From Erythrobacteraceae bacterium E2-1 Yellow Sea (GTDB taxonomy: Bacteria; Pseudomonadota; Alphaproteobacteria; Sphingomonadales; Sphingomonadaceae), in assembly GCA_014983025.1 (NCBI GenBank), contig JADCLP010000004.1, forward strand, positions 81,649 to 145,648: 64,000 nucleotides of DNA, in the 5' to 3' direction. This document shows, piece by piece, positions 39,895-47,215 of the stretch. The translations under genes and the position numbers were made by a program. How positions within the stretch are numbered: position 1 is the first letter of the stretch; the number at the start of each line of letters is the position of its first letter. A model generated the notes under the pieces. That model did no database searches. It was not told the DNA's origin and saw only the letters and a list, made by a program, of their open reading frames with translations.

Positions 39895-41346
39895 ATGACC
39901 ACCGATACGCCCCTGAAGCTTTTTAACTCGCTCACCCGTCAGCTGGAGGTATTCCAGCCCGTCCATGATGGCGAGGCGCGCGTTTATACCTGCGGGCCCA
40001 CGGTCTATAATTACCCCCATATCGGCAATATGCGGGCCTATGTGTTTGCCGATGTGCTGGGCCGCACGCTGAGCTTCAAGGGCTACAAGCTGACCCATGT
40101 GATCAACATCACCGATGTCGGCCACCTGACCGATGATGCGGACGAGGGTGAGGACAAGATGGAAAAGATGGCGGCGGAAAAGGCGCAATCCATCTGGGAC
40201 ATCGCGCAGCATTATACGCAAGCCTATTGGGCGGATGTGAAGGCGCTGAATATCCGCCAGCCATTCAAGTGGTCCGTCGCCACAGATTACATTGATGAAA
40301 TGCTGGAGTTCGCAAAACAGATTGCGCCAAAGCATTGCTATGAACTCGACAGTGGCCTGTATTTCGACGTCTTGACCGTAGCCGATTACGGGCGGCTGGC
40401 GCGTGCGGTCACCGAAGATGGCGAGGGCCGGATCGAAGCGGTTGAGGGCAAGCGCAACGCCGCCGATTTCGCCATCTGGCGCAAGACCCCGCCGGGCGAG
40501 AAACGCCAGATGGAATGGGATTCACCCTGGGGCAAAGGCGCGCCGGGCTGGCATCTGGAATGTTCGGTGATGGGCGGCAAGCTGCTCGGCTTCCCTTTCG
40601 ACATTCACACCGGCGGTATCGACCACCGCGAAATCCACCATCCGAACGAGATCGCGCAGAACCAAGCGTTCTGCTGCACGAACGGGCTGGATGTCGCGGA
40701 AAATTCGGGCGCGCGCATCTGGATGCACAACAACTTCCTGGTCGAACGATCAGGCAAGATGAGCAAGAGCGCGGGCGAGTTCCTGCGGCTGCAATTGCTG
40801 ATCGACAAGGGCTATCACCAGCTCGCCTACCGCATGATGTGCCTGCAGGCGCATTATCGGTCCGAGCTGGAATTCAGCTGGGAAGGGCTGGGCGCAGCAC
40901 TAACGCGGCTTAAGCGGATGGTGATGGCGGTGCAGGCGTTGACGGATGCTGACGCGACATCGCCTGAGCACCCCAAATTCGGCCCTGTGCGCGAAAAATT
41001 CGCCGCTGCCATGTCCGATGACCTCAACACGCCGATCGCTTTGACCGCACTGGAAGAGGCGCTGGCAGTGAAGAAGGTTGATGCCGGGGTGAAGCGCGCG
41101 GTGATTGAGGAAATGGACGCCGTTCTTGGGCTGAACCTGTTTGGCTTCAATCGCACCGACCTGCGCATTCGGCCCAAAGCCGCCACCATTTCCGAAGAGG
41201 AAATCGAAGATGCGCTGATCCGCCGTAAGCAAGCGCGGGCAGAGAAGGATTTTGCCACCAGCGACGCCCTGCGCGACGAATTCGCGGCCAAGGGCGTCGA
41301 GGTGATGGATGGCGACCCGCTGGGCTGGGAATGGAAGCTGGGCTGA
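39895..41346 (+). CDS. cysS: Cysteinyl-tRNA synthetase
   Basis: Charges tRNA-Cys with cysteine. The 483-residue class I enzyme shows YTCGPTVYNYPHIGNMRAY (HIGH motif with a zinc Cys), the KMSKSAGEF loop near residue 290 and the zinc ligands around CSVMG and HH of GIDHREIHHPNE. The C-terminal helical domain binds the tRNA. It follows cobT after 50 bases, and its stop is 3 bases from a convergent gene. Confidence 0.97.
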   Translation: MTTDTPLKLFNSLTRQLEVFQPVHDGEARVYTCGPTVYNYPHIGNMRAYVFADVLGRTLSFKGYKLTHVINITDVGHLTDDADEGEDKMEKMAAEKAQSIWDIAQHYTQAYWADVKALNIRQPFKWSVATDYIDEMLEFAKQIAPKHCYELDSGLYFDVLTVADYGRLARAVTEDGEGRIEAVEGKRNAADFAIWRKTPPGEKRQMEWDSPWGKGAPGWHLECSVMGGKLLGFPFDIHTGGIDHREIHHPNEIAQNQAFCCTNGLDVAENSGARIWMHNNFLVERSGKMSKSAGEFLRLQLLIDKGYHQLAYRMMCLQAHYRSELEFSWEGLGAALTRLKRMVMAVQALTDADATSPEHPKFGPVREKFAAAMSDDLNTPIALTALEEALAVKKVDAGVKRAVIEEMDAVLGLNLFGFNRTDLRIRPKAATISEEEIEDALIRRKQARAEKDFATSDALRDEFAAKGVEVMDGDPLGWEWKLG

Positions 41347-41348
41347 CC

Positions 41349-41708
41349 TTAAACCTCCTCCAGCAATAACAGCGCCACCTCCACCACCATGCGCGGTTCG
41401 GGATGCATCCGGTGATCGACTGAATTGATGCAGGCATCGGCCACCAGCTGGCCGGGCAGGGTGAACTCATGATCGGGCAGCAGGGCAATGAATCGTTCGC
41501 CCGCGGCCACCGCCACTGGCCCGTTGAAATCCAGCGTCAATTCGTGCCGGCTGCCGGAAAAGGTGATGCTGGCCCAAGGCTTTTCGGAATGCGCCAGTAA
41601 ATCTGCGCGCCCCTCTGCCAATGTCAGCACAGCCAGATAGACGCGATCTGCCAATGACCGGCGCGGGCGGTAACTGCGCGCCTTGGTTTCGATAAATTCA
41701 GCGCGCAT
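41349..41708 (-). CDS. Hypothetical protein, second gene of a possibly SOS-controlled pair
   Basis: A 119-residue soluble protein I do not recognise. The ATG at 41708 overlaps the upstream gene by 11 bases, and this start is preferred over an open frame to 41861 that lies inside the upstream gene. It has a basic N-terminus (ETKARSYRPRRS) and a mixed alpha/beta body with SITFSGSRHELTLDF and LLPDHEFTLPGQLV. No enzyme motif is visible. With the 73-residue gene it forms a two-gene unit facing the S24 repressor. Confidence 0.6.
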   Translation of the reverse strand: MRAEFIETKARSYRPRRSLADRVYLAVLTLAEGRADLLAHSEKPWASITFSGSRHELTLDFNGPVAVAAGERFIALLPDHEFTLPGQLVADACINSVDHRMHPEPRMVVEVALLLLEEV

Positions 41709-41919
41709 GGGCCATCTGCCGATCTGCAAAGGCAGCGGGAATGGCATCGGGCCGATATTGGTCCATCCAGCGGCGTATGCGTTTTTCAGTATGCACCCGC
41801 GGGGTGCGGCCCATGCGCAGATCCAGCACAAAGCGTGGGTCATGCGCCGCCAGCCGCCCAAATTTGGTGGCGGGCATTTTATGTTCGCGCAGAAATTTTT
41901 CGATGGATCGGATCAGCAT
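41698..41919 (-). CDS. Small helix-turn-helix-like protein
   Basis: A 73-residue basic protein. IEKFLREHKMPATKFGRLAA followed by DPRFVLDLRMG has the helix-helix-turn-helix rhythm of Cro/Xre-type DNA-binding domains, so DNA binding is a reasonable guess but no more. It starts 134 bases from the divergent S24 repressor gene and is overlapped by the next gene. The GTTC-N7-GTTC box (41966-41980) lies about 47 bases upstream. The ATG at 41919 is preferred over one at 41931. Confidence 0.6.
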   Translation of the reverse strand: MLIRSIEKFLREHKMPATKFGRLAAHDPRFVLDLRMGRTPRVHTEKRIRRWMDQYRPDAIPAAFADRQMAHAR

Positions 41920-41965
41920 ATTTCCCCTCATCCTTTGGCTTGTGGAGTGGCGAATCGCTCGCCAT

Positions 41966-41980
41966 GTTCCGCATTTGTTC
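41966..41980. promoter_or_regulatory. Alphaproteobacterial LexA (SOS) box
   Basis: GTTC at 41966-41969 and GTTC at 41977-41980 are separated by exactly 7 bases, matching the GTTC-N7-GTTC site established for LexA in alphaproteobacteria. The box lies in the 134-base gap between two divergent genes, upstream of both. About two such matches are expected by chance in 64 kb on both strands, so the placement carries the weight, not the match alone. Confidence 0.55.
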
Positions 41981-41988
41981 CAACCGAA

Positions 41989-42006
41989 TTCCTACTTGTC
42001 TAGGAA
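41989..42006. promoter_or_regulatory. Palindrome 1 upstream of the S24 repressor gene
   Basis: TTCCTA and TAGGAA, 6 bases each, flank a 6-base spacer. Together with the next palindrome and with a longer pairing between TTCCTAC (41989-41995) and GTAGGAA (42018-42024), it looks like a multi-site operator. Confidence 0.5.
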
Positions 42007-42007
42007 A

Positions 42008-42029
42008 AATCCTTCATGTAGGAAGGATT
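42008..42029. promoter_or_regulatory. Palindrome 2 upstream of the S24 repressor gene
   Basis: AATCCTTC and GAAGGATT, 8 bases each, flank the 6-base spacer ATGTAG. It ends 24 bases before the ATG of the repressor, a position suited to self-repression. Confidence 0.55.
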
Positions 42030-42053
42030 AACGAACCATAATGGGATGATGTG

Positions 42054-42704
42054 ATGAGCGATGCGCGCCAACGCCTGCTGGAATTGTCCGAAGAAAAACG
42101 CGCCAGCCTCTCCAGCCTGTCTGAATTGATTGGGCGCAACCCCAGCTATTTGCAGCAATTTATTCGGAAGGGCTCACCGCGAAAGCTTGAGGAGCAGGAC
42201 CGGCGCAAGCTGGCGCAATTCTTTGGCGTGGATGAAGGGGAATTGGGTGCGCCAGAGGATATTTCCTACGTAATAACCCCGAATCACAGTAACAAACGCG
42301 GTGATTGGGTGGATGTTCCGCGGCTGGACGTGGGCGCCTCTGCCGGGCCGGGCGCGCTACCACAGGCAGAGGGCGCGTTCGATGCTTTGCGTTTCTCGCG
42401 CCGCTGGCTGAGTGAGCAGGGGCTGGATGGGGCGCAGCTTTCCGCGATCACGGTGGAGGGCGATTCGATGGAGCCGCTGCTGCGCGATGGCGATGAGATA
42501 TTGGTCGACCGCGCACCGCGCTCCTTCCGCGATGGCGTGCATGTCGTGCGGCTGGGTGACAGTCTGATGGTGAAGCGCATTGCATCCACCGGGGCCGGGC
42601 GGCTGGCGCTGCTGAGCCAGAATCTCGCCTATCCCCCGGTTGAAGTCAGCGCCGAAGAAGTCGAAATTATCGGCCGTGTAGTTTGGAAGGGGGGGCGCAT
42701 CTAG
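42054..42704 (+). CDS. LexA-like S24 family transcriptional repressor
   Basis: A 216-residue protein with an N-terminal helix-turn-helix (about residues 10-60, SSLSELIGRNPSYLQQFIRK) and a C-terminal S24 domain with Ser138 in GDSMEPLLRDGDE and Lys174 in MVKRI, the LexA/CI catalytic pair. Ala97-Gly98 in GASAGPG lies 40 residues before the serine and could be a cleavage site. The N-terminal domain is not that of LexA, so this is a separate, CI-like repressor. ATG at 42054; two palindromes and a LexA box lie upstream. Likely target: itself and the divergent pair. Confidence 0.8.
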   Translation: MSDARQRLLELSEEKRASLSSLSELIGRNPSYLQQFIRKGSPRKLEEQDRRKLAQFFGVDEGELGAPEDISYVITPNHSNKRGDWVDVPRLDVGASAGPGALPQAEGAFDALRFSRRWLSEQGLDGAQLSAITVEGDSMEPLLRDGDEILVDRAPRSFRDGVHVVRLGDSLMVKRIASTGAGRLALLSQNLAYPPVEVSAEEVEIIGRVVWKGGRI

Positions 42705-42742
42705 GTCTTGCGTGCTTCTCTCGTAGCCGCCACATCGCCCAT

Positions 42743-43414
42743 ATGACTGAAACCCAAGCACAGCCGCCGATGAAGGCCGCCATCATCCCTGTCACACCAC
42801 TGCAGCAGAATTGCTCGCTGATCTGGTGCACCAAGACGATGAAGGGGGCGCTGGTTGACCCGGGGGGCGATCTGGACAAGCTGAAGGCGGGCGTGGCCAA
42901 GGCAGGTGTGACGCTGGAAAAGCTGCTCGTCACCCATGGGCATTTAGACCATTGCGGGCAGGCGGGCATTCTGGCGGACGAGCTGGGCCTGCCTATTGAG
43001 GGGCCGGAGGAAGCCGACCGATTCTGGATTGCCCAGCTGGATGATGATGGCCCGCGCTGGAACATGGTGGCCAAGACATTCGAGCCTACACGCTGGCTGA
43101 AGCATGGCGAGAAGGTATCTGTGGGGGAATTGGAACTGGATGTTATTCATTGCCCCGGCCACACCCCCGGCCATATCGTGTTCTATCACGCACCCAGCCG
43201 CTTTGCGATTGTGGGCGATGTATTGTTCCAGGGCAGCATTGGCCGCACCGATTTCCCGATGGGCAATCATCAGGATCTGATCGATTCGATTACCCAACGC
43301 CTGTGGCCATTGGGGGATGATGTGATGTTCATCCCCGGTCACGGCCCGGTCAGCACATTCGGGCAGGAACGCCAGACGAATCAATTCGTCAGTGACAGGG
43401 TGCTGGCGCGTTAA
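42743..43414 (+). CDS. MBL-fold metallohydrolase (glyoxalase II-like)
   Basis: A 223-residue metallo-beta-lactamase fold hydrolase with THGHLDH (HxHxDH) and later His and Asp ligands in CPGHTPGH and GDVLFQGSIGRTDF. The family covers glyoxalase II, YcbL and persulfide dioxygenases, so the substrate is unknown. The start at 42743 (MTETQAQPP) is preferred because upstream residues lack homology and overlap the repressor gene. It follows the S24 repressor after 38 bases. Confidence 0.82.
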   Translation: MTETQAQPPMKAAIIPVTPLQQNCSLIWCTKTMKGALVDPGGDLDKLKAGVAKAGVTLEKLLVTHGHLDHCGQAGILADELGLPIEGPEEADRFWIAQLDDDGPRWNMVAKTFEPTRWLKHGEKVSVGELELDVIHCPGHTPGHIVFYHAPSRFAIVGDVLFQGSIGRTDFPMGNHQDLIDSITQRLWPLGDDVMFIPGHGPVSTFGQERQTNQFVSDRVLAR

Positions 43415-43486
43415 AAAGCAAACCCAACCTTTTGGGAAAACGGCGAGCGAAAAGCGAGCCGCAAGGGCGACCGCCCGCCCGCAGCG

Positions 43487-43533
43487 ATGCGACCTTCGCC
43501 ACTAAACAGCAAAGCGAAGGGAGAAGGTCGCAT
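43487..43533. repeat. Nested inverted repeat in intergenic region
   Basis: ATGCGACCTTC (43487-43497) and GAAGGTCGCAT (43523-43533) pair perfectly over 11 bases, and inside them CCTTCGC and GCGAAGG give an alternative stem. The element lies between the MBL gene and the convergent MAPEG gene, so it may terminate transcription or be a dispersed palindromic repeat. No T tract follows. Confidence 0.6.
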
Positions 43534-43569
43534 GAGCAAGGGAATCGCGCGCCGGAGGGCGTGCGGAAA

Positions 43570-43962
43570 TCAAAGAATCCTCAACTGGATCAGCACGGCC
43601 ACCACGGCCAGACCAACCAGAGACAGCATAGTTATCAATACGCCGAACATGCGCGGCTTGGTCACATCATCACTATCCATACCCAGCACATGCGCCACGC
43701 GTGCGATGATATAGAGCCCGGCGACATAGGGCAGCCACATGCCGCCTTTCCCCGCCAGTTCGATCAGTGCGATCAGTGCCAGAATAAATGGGGCAGTTTC
43801 TACGAAATTCAGCTGTGCCCGCATGCGCTGCAACAGTTGCGCATTCCCGCCATCGCCATGCTTGATTTGCAATTTTCCGCGCAGGCTGCCTGTACGCATC
43901 ATCATCCATGCAGAAAGCACGGCCATCGCAGCTGCCGTAGATAATGTTACTGTCAAAATCAT
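43570..43962 (-). CDS. MAPEG family membrane protein
   Basis: A 130-residue protein with four hydrophobic helices and the family features LQIKHGDGGNAQLLQRMRAQLNFVE near residues 32-56 and ARVAHVLGMDS. MAPEG proteins include microsomal glutathione transferases; bacterial members are mostly uncharacterised and a detoxification role is plausible only by family. The start follows a strong AAGGAGG site. The gene is convergent with the MBL hydrolase. Confidence 0.8.
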   Translation of the reverse strand: MILTVTLSTAAAMAVLSAWMMMRTGSLRGKLQIKHGDGGNAQLLQRMRAQLNFVETAPFILALIALIELAGKGGMWLPYVAGLYIIARVAHVLGMDSDDVTKPRMFGVLITMLSLVGLAVVAVLIQLRIL

Positions 43963-44158
43963 ATTTTCCCCTCCTCCTTGGAATTTGAGTGGCTACGCAG
44001 TTCGCAGATGGGTTGCAACGACAGAAAATTAGGCTATAGGCCGCGCCTTCCCGCAAATGGCCGGGTTCATTTTCTGCGCGTACGACTTGTGCGCCAGAGG
44101 ACCTTGCCCTAGAGCGGCCCACGATTTGACCGATTTATTTTAAGGAACAGGTGCCGCA

Positions 44159-44338
44159 ATGGCTGTCCCTAAGAGAAAAGTTTCGCCTCACCGCCGCGGT
44201 AATCGCCGTGCGCATGATTCGCTGAAAGTGGAAGCATTCCACGAGTGCAACAATTGTGGCGAGCTGAAGCGTCCTCACAATCTGTGCCCGCATTGCGGGC
44301 ACTACAATGGTCGTGAGGTTGTGGCCGTCGGCCTTTAA
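44159..44338 (+). CDS. rpmF: 50S ribosomal protein L32
   Basis: A 59-residue ribosomal protein, [20 protein letters not shown] at the start, with the zinc cysteines in CNNCGEL and CPHCGHY. Length and composition are exactly those of L32 of alphaproteobacteria. A TAAGGAAC site precedes the ATG. It is followed 24 bases later by plsX, the standard rpmF-plsX-fabH order. Confidence 0.97.
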   Translation: MAVPKRKVSPHRRGNRRAHDSLKVEAFHECNNCGELKRPHNLCPHCGHYNGREVVAVGL

Positions 44339-44362
44339 ACCTGGCGTTTCGGAGTTGAGCTT

Positions 44363-45421
44363 ATGACCTTGCCGCGTATCGCAGTTGACGCGATGGGCGG
44401 TGATGAAGGCGTGCGCGTCATGGTTGAAGGCGCGGCGCTGGCTCGCCGGCGGCATGACAAATTCCAGTTTCTGCTGGTGGGTGATGAGGAGCGCATTAAA
44501 GCTGCGCTGGCCGATCATCCCAATCTGCGCGGTGCGTCCGAAATACTCCACTGTGATGATGTCGTGGCGGGCGATGAAAAGCCCACACAGGCGCTGCGTC
44601 GTGCCAAGACCACATCCATGGGCCTGGCCATCAATGCCGTGAAACAGGGTGATGCCGGTGCCGCGGTTAGCGCAGGCAATACTGGCGCGCTGATGGCCAT
44701 GAGCAAGCTGGCCTTGCGCACCATGCCGGGAATCGACCGGCCAGCACTCGCTGCATTGCTGCCCACGCTGGAAGAACATGACGCAGTCATGCTGGATCTT
44801 GGCGCCAATACAGAGGCGGATGCACGCAATCTGGTGCAATTTGCCATTATGGGCGCGGCCTATTCACGCATTGTTACCGGTTTTGAACAGCCGCGTGTGC
44901 GCCTGCTGAATATCGGCACGGAAGAAATCAAGGGGACAGAGGCCCTGCGTGATGCCGCGGCGCAATTGCAGCAGGCGACCGGGCTGGCGCTGTCTTTCGA
45001 TGGATATATCGAAAGCGACAAGATCAATCGCGGCACGGTGGATGTGATTGTAACCGATGGTTTTTCCGGCAATATCGCGCTGAAAGCGATTGAGGGGGCG
45101 GCGCGCTTCGTCACCGATTTGCTGCGTACCGCCTTTACCAGTTCACTGCGTTCAAAGATCGGCTTCCTGGTTTCGCGACCCGCGACCGAATTGCTCAAGC
45201 ATCACCTCGACCCCAATAACCACAATGGGGCGGTGTTCCTGGGCCTGAATGGCGTAATCGTGAAAAGTCATGGCAGCGCCAATGCCAAGGGCGTGGCCAA
45301 TGCGGTGGAAGTTGCCGCGCGGCTGCTGGAGGATGACATTACCAACCGTATTACATCCGACCTTGCAGAACTGGACGAACAATTATGGCGTGGCGCAGGC
45401 CGCGGGGAAGGTGCCGTATGA
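44363..45421 (+). CDS. plsX: Phosphate acyltransferase PlsX
   Basis: Makes acyl-phosphate from acyl-ACP, feeding phospholipid synthesis through PlsY. The 352-residue protein begins [16 protein letters not shown] and contains [13 protein letters not shown] and the C-terminal segment [16 protein letters not shown]. It lies after rpmF, and its stop overlaps the fabH start by 4 bases (ATGA), so the two are translationally coupled. Confidence 0.96.
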   Translation: MTLPRIAVDAMGGDEGVRVMVEGAALARRRHDKFQFLLVGDEERIKAALADHPNLRGASEILHCDDVVAGDEKPTQALRRAKTTSMGLAINAVKQGDAGAAVSAGNTGALMAMSKLALRTMPGIDRPALAALLPTLEEHDAVMLDLGANTEADARNLVQFAIMGAAYSRIVTGFEQPRVRLLNIGTEEIKGTEALRDAAAQLQQATGLALSFDGYIESDKINRGTVDVIVTDGFSGNIALKAIEGAARFVTDLLRTAFTSSLRSKIGFLVSRPATELLKHHLDPNNHNGAVFLGLNGVIVKSHGSANAKGVANAVEVAARLLEDDITNRITSDLAELDEQLWRGAGRGEGAV

Positions 45422-46383
45422 TCCGCTCTGTATTCCGGGGTGGTGGTTCAGCCCTGCCCAAGAATGTGGTGACGAATGCCGATCTGGCAGCAAAAATCGA
45501 CACTACGGATGAATGGATCATGGAGCGGACCGGGATCCGCCAACGTTATATCGCTGATGAAAGCGAAACGACTGCTACTCTGGCGATCGAAGCTGCGAAG
45601 AAAGCTTGCGAAGATGCTGGCATCGATGGTTCCACTGTTGACCTGATTGTGTTGGCGACAGCCACGCCGGACAACACCTTTCCTGCCACAGCCACCAAAG
45701 TGCAGGATGCGCTGGGTGCCAATGGCGGCATCGCATTTGACGTGGCGGCTGTGTGTTCGGGCTTTCTCTATGCGCTCGCCACTGCCGATTCGATGCTGCG
45801 CACTGGCATGGCCAAGCGTGCATTGGTGATTGGTGCGGAGACTTTCAGCCGGATACTCGATTGGGAAGATCGCACCACCTGTGTGCTGTTTGGGGATGGC
45901 GCGGGGGCAATTTTGCTTGAAGCGCAGGATGGTACAGAAGATGGCCCTGGTATCCTGTGCACGCGCCTTCATGCTGATGGCGAACATAATGAACTGCTTT
46001 ATGTTGATGGCGGTCCTTCAACTACGCAAACAGTCGGGCACGTACGCATGAAGGGGCGCGAAGTGTTCCGCCACGCAGTTGTAAACCTGGCCGATGTCCT
46101 TAATGAAGTCATTGAAACAACTGGTATTTCTGCTGATGATATTGATTGGGTCGTGCCACACCAGGCCAATGCTCGCATTCTGGATGCGACCGTGCGCAAG
46201 CTGGGTATCGACCCGACAAAAATTGTTGTGACGGTGGACCAGCACGCCAATACTTCGGCGGCGTCAGTGCCGCTGGCTTTTGATGTTGCACGCAAGGATG
46301 GCCGCATCAAACCAGGTGATATGGTGATGTTTGAAGCAATGGGCGGCGGCTTTACCTGGGGTGCCAGCCTGTTACGGATGTAA
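45418..46383 (+). CDS. fabH: 3-oxoacyl-[acyl-carrier-protein] synthase III
   Basis: Starts fatty acid chains by joining acetyl-CoA and malonyl-ACP. The 321-residue protein has the catalytic Cys113 in VAAVCSGF, His248 in WVVPHQAN and Asn278 in DQHANTS, all intact. The ATG at 45418 overlaps the plsX stop. It is followed by ihfA, which has its own promoter at 46411-46439. Confidence 0.96.
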   Translation: MIRSVFRGGGSALPKNVVTNADLAAKIDTTDEWIMERTGIRQRYIADESETTATLAIEAAKKACEDAGIDGSTVDLIVLATATPDNTFPATATKVQDALGANGGIAFDVAAVCSGFLYALATADSMLRTGMAKRALVIGAETFSRILDWEDRTTCVLFGDGAGAILLEAQDGTEDGPGILCTRLHADGEHNELLYVDGGPSTTQTVGHVRMKGREVFRHAVVNLADVLNEVIETTGISADDIDWVVPHQANARILDATVRKLGIDPTKIVVTVDQHANTSAASVPLAFDVARKDGRIKPGDMVMFEAMGGGFTWGASLLRM

Positions 46384-46410
46384 CCAACACACTGAATTTC
46401 ACGTGATAAT

Positions 46411-46439
46411 TTGCGGAATCAGACAAAGAACTGTATCAT
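46411..46439 (+). promoter_or_regulatory. Sigma-70-type promoter of ihfA
   Basis: TTGCGG at 46411-46416 and TATCAT at 46434-46439 are 17 bases apart, close to the consensus TTGACA-N17-TATAAT. The ihfA ATG is 40 bases downstream of the -10 box. Confidence 0.55.
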
Positions 46440-46478
46440 ACCTACCGGTGTCGCAGCCGTAGGTGGGAGAATCGCAAA

Positions 46479-46778
46479 ATGCGTTCAGTAGGCACATTGA
46501 CCCGTGCAGACCTGGCGGAAACAATCAATCGCAAGATGGGTTTTTCACGCGCGGAATCGCTTGATCTGGTGGAGGCCATTCTGGCCAAGATGAGCGAAGC
46601 CCTGGAAGCTGGTGAAAATGTCAAAATTTCGGGGTTTGGCAGCTTTGTCTTGCGGGACAAGCGCGAACGGGTTGGGCGAAATCCGAAAACAGGCATTGAA
46701 GTGCCGATTACGCCGCGCCGTGTCATGACATTCCGCGCGAGCCAATTGCTAAAAGAGCAGATTGCCAAGGGCGACTAA
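46479..46778 (+). CDS. ihfA: Integration host factor alpha subunit
   Basis: DNA-bending protein of 99 residues forming a heterodimer with IHF beta. It contains the DNABII signature [20 protein letters not shown] and [13 protein letters not shown], the arm and body of the family. The gene sits after fabH in the usual alphaproteobacterial order and is followed by a MerR regulator 4 bases later. Confidence 0.95.
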   Translation: MRSVGTLTRADLAETINRKMGFSRAESLDLVEAILAKMSEALEAGENVKISGFGSFVLRDKRERVGRNPKTGIEVPITPRRVMTFRASQLLKEQIAKGD

Positions 46779-46781
46779 GCG

Positions 46782-47180
46782 ATGAGCACCGATTTCGACG
46801 ACGGGAAGGATGCAGGTGCGTTGCGGACCATCGGCGAAGTCGGTGAAGCTTTGGGCATAAAGCCGCATGTCCTGCGATATTGGGAACAGCAATTTCCCAT
46901 GCTCAAGCCGTTGAAGCGCAGCGGTGGGCGGCGTTATTACCGGCAGGGCGATGTCGAACTGGTCGAACAGATCAATCGGCTGGTCAACACGCAAGGCTAT
47001 ACTCTCAAGGGCGCGCGGGCAGCGATTCGCGATGGCAAGCATGGTGGGGGTGCGAAGGTGGAAGTTCCCGTCACCGATGCCATAGCTGTTTCGCAACCGA
47101 GTGGCGGTGTCGATCCATCGGCAATTTTGCCGCAGCTTCGGTCAATTCGGGCAAAATTGGCTGCCGCGCTGGAAACCTAG
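46782..47180 (+). CDS. MerR-family transcriptional regulator
   Basis: A 132-residue regulator with the MerR winged helix near residues 13-80: TIGEVGEALGIKPHVLRYWE, then GGRRYYRQGDVELVEQINRL. The C-terminal part is short and without a metal-binding loop, so the effector is unknown. It is co-transcribed with ihfA, the arrangement seen in many alphaproteobacteria. Ends 36 bases from convergent smc. Confidence 0.88.
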   Translation: MSTDFDDGKDAGALRTIGEVGEALGIKPHVLRYWEQQFPMLKPLKRSGGRRYYRQGDVELVEQINRLVNTQGYTLKGARAAIRDGKHGGGAKVEVPVTDAIAVSQPSGGVDPSAILPQLRSIRAKLAAALET

Positions 47181-47215
47181 ACGATTTTTCAGTGCAATTG
47201 GCTGGTGATGCCGGG

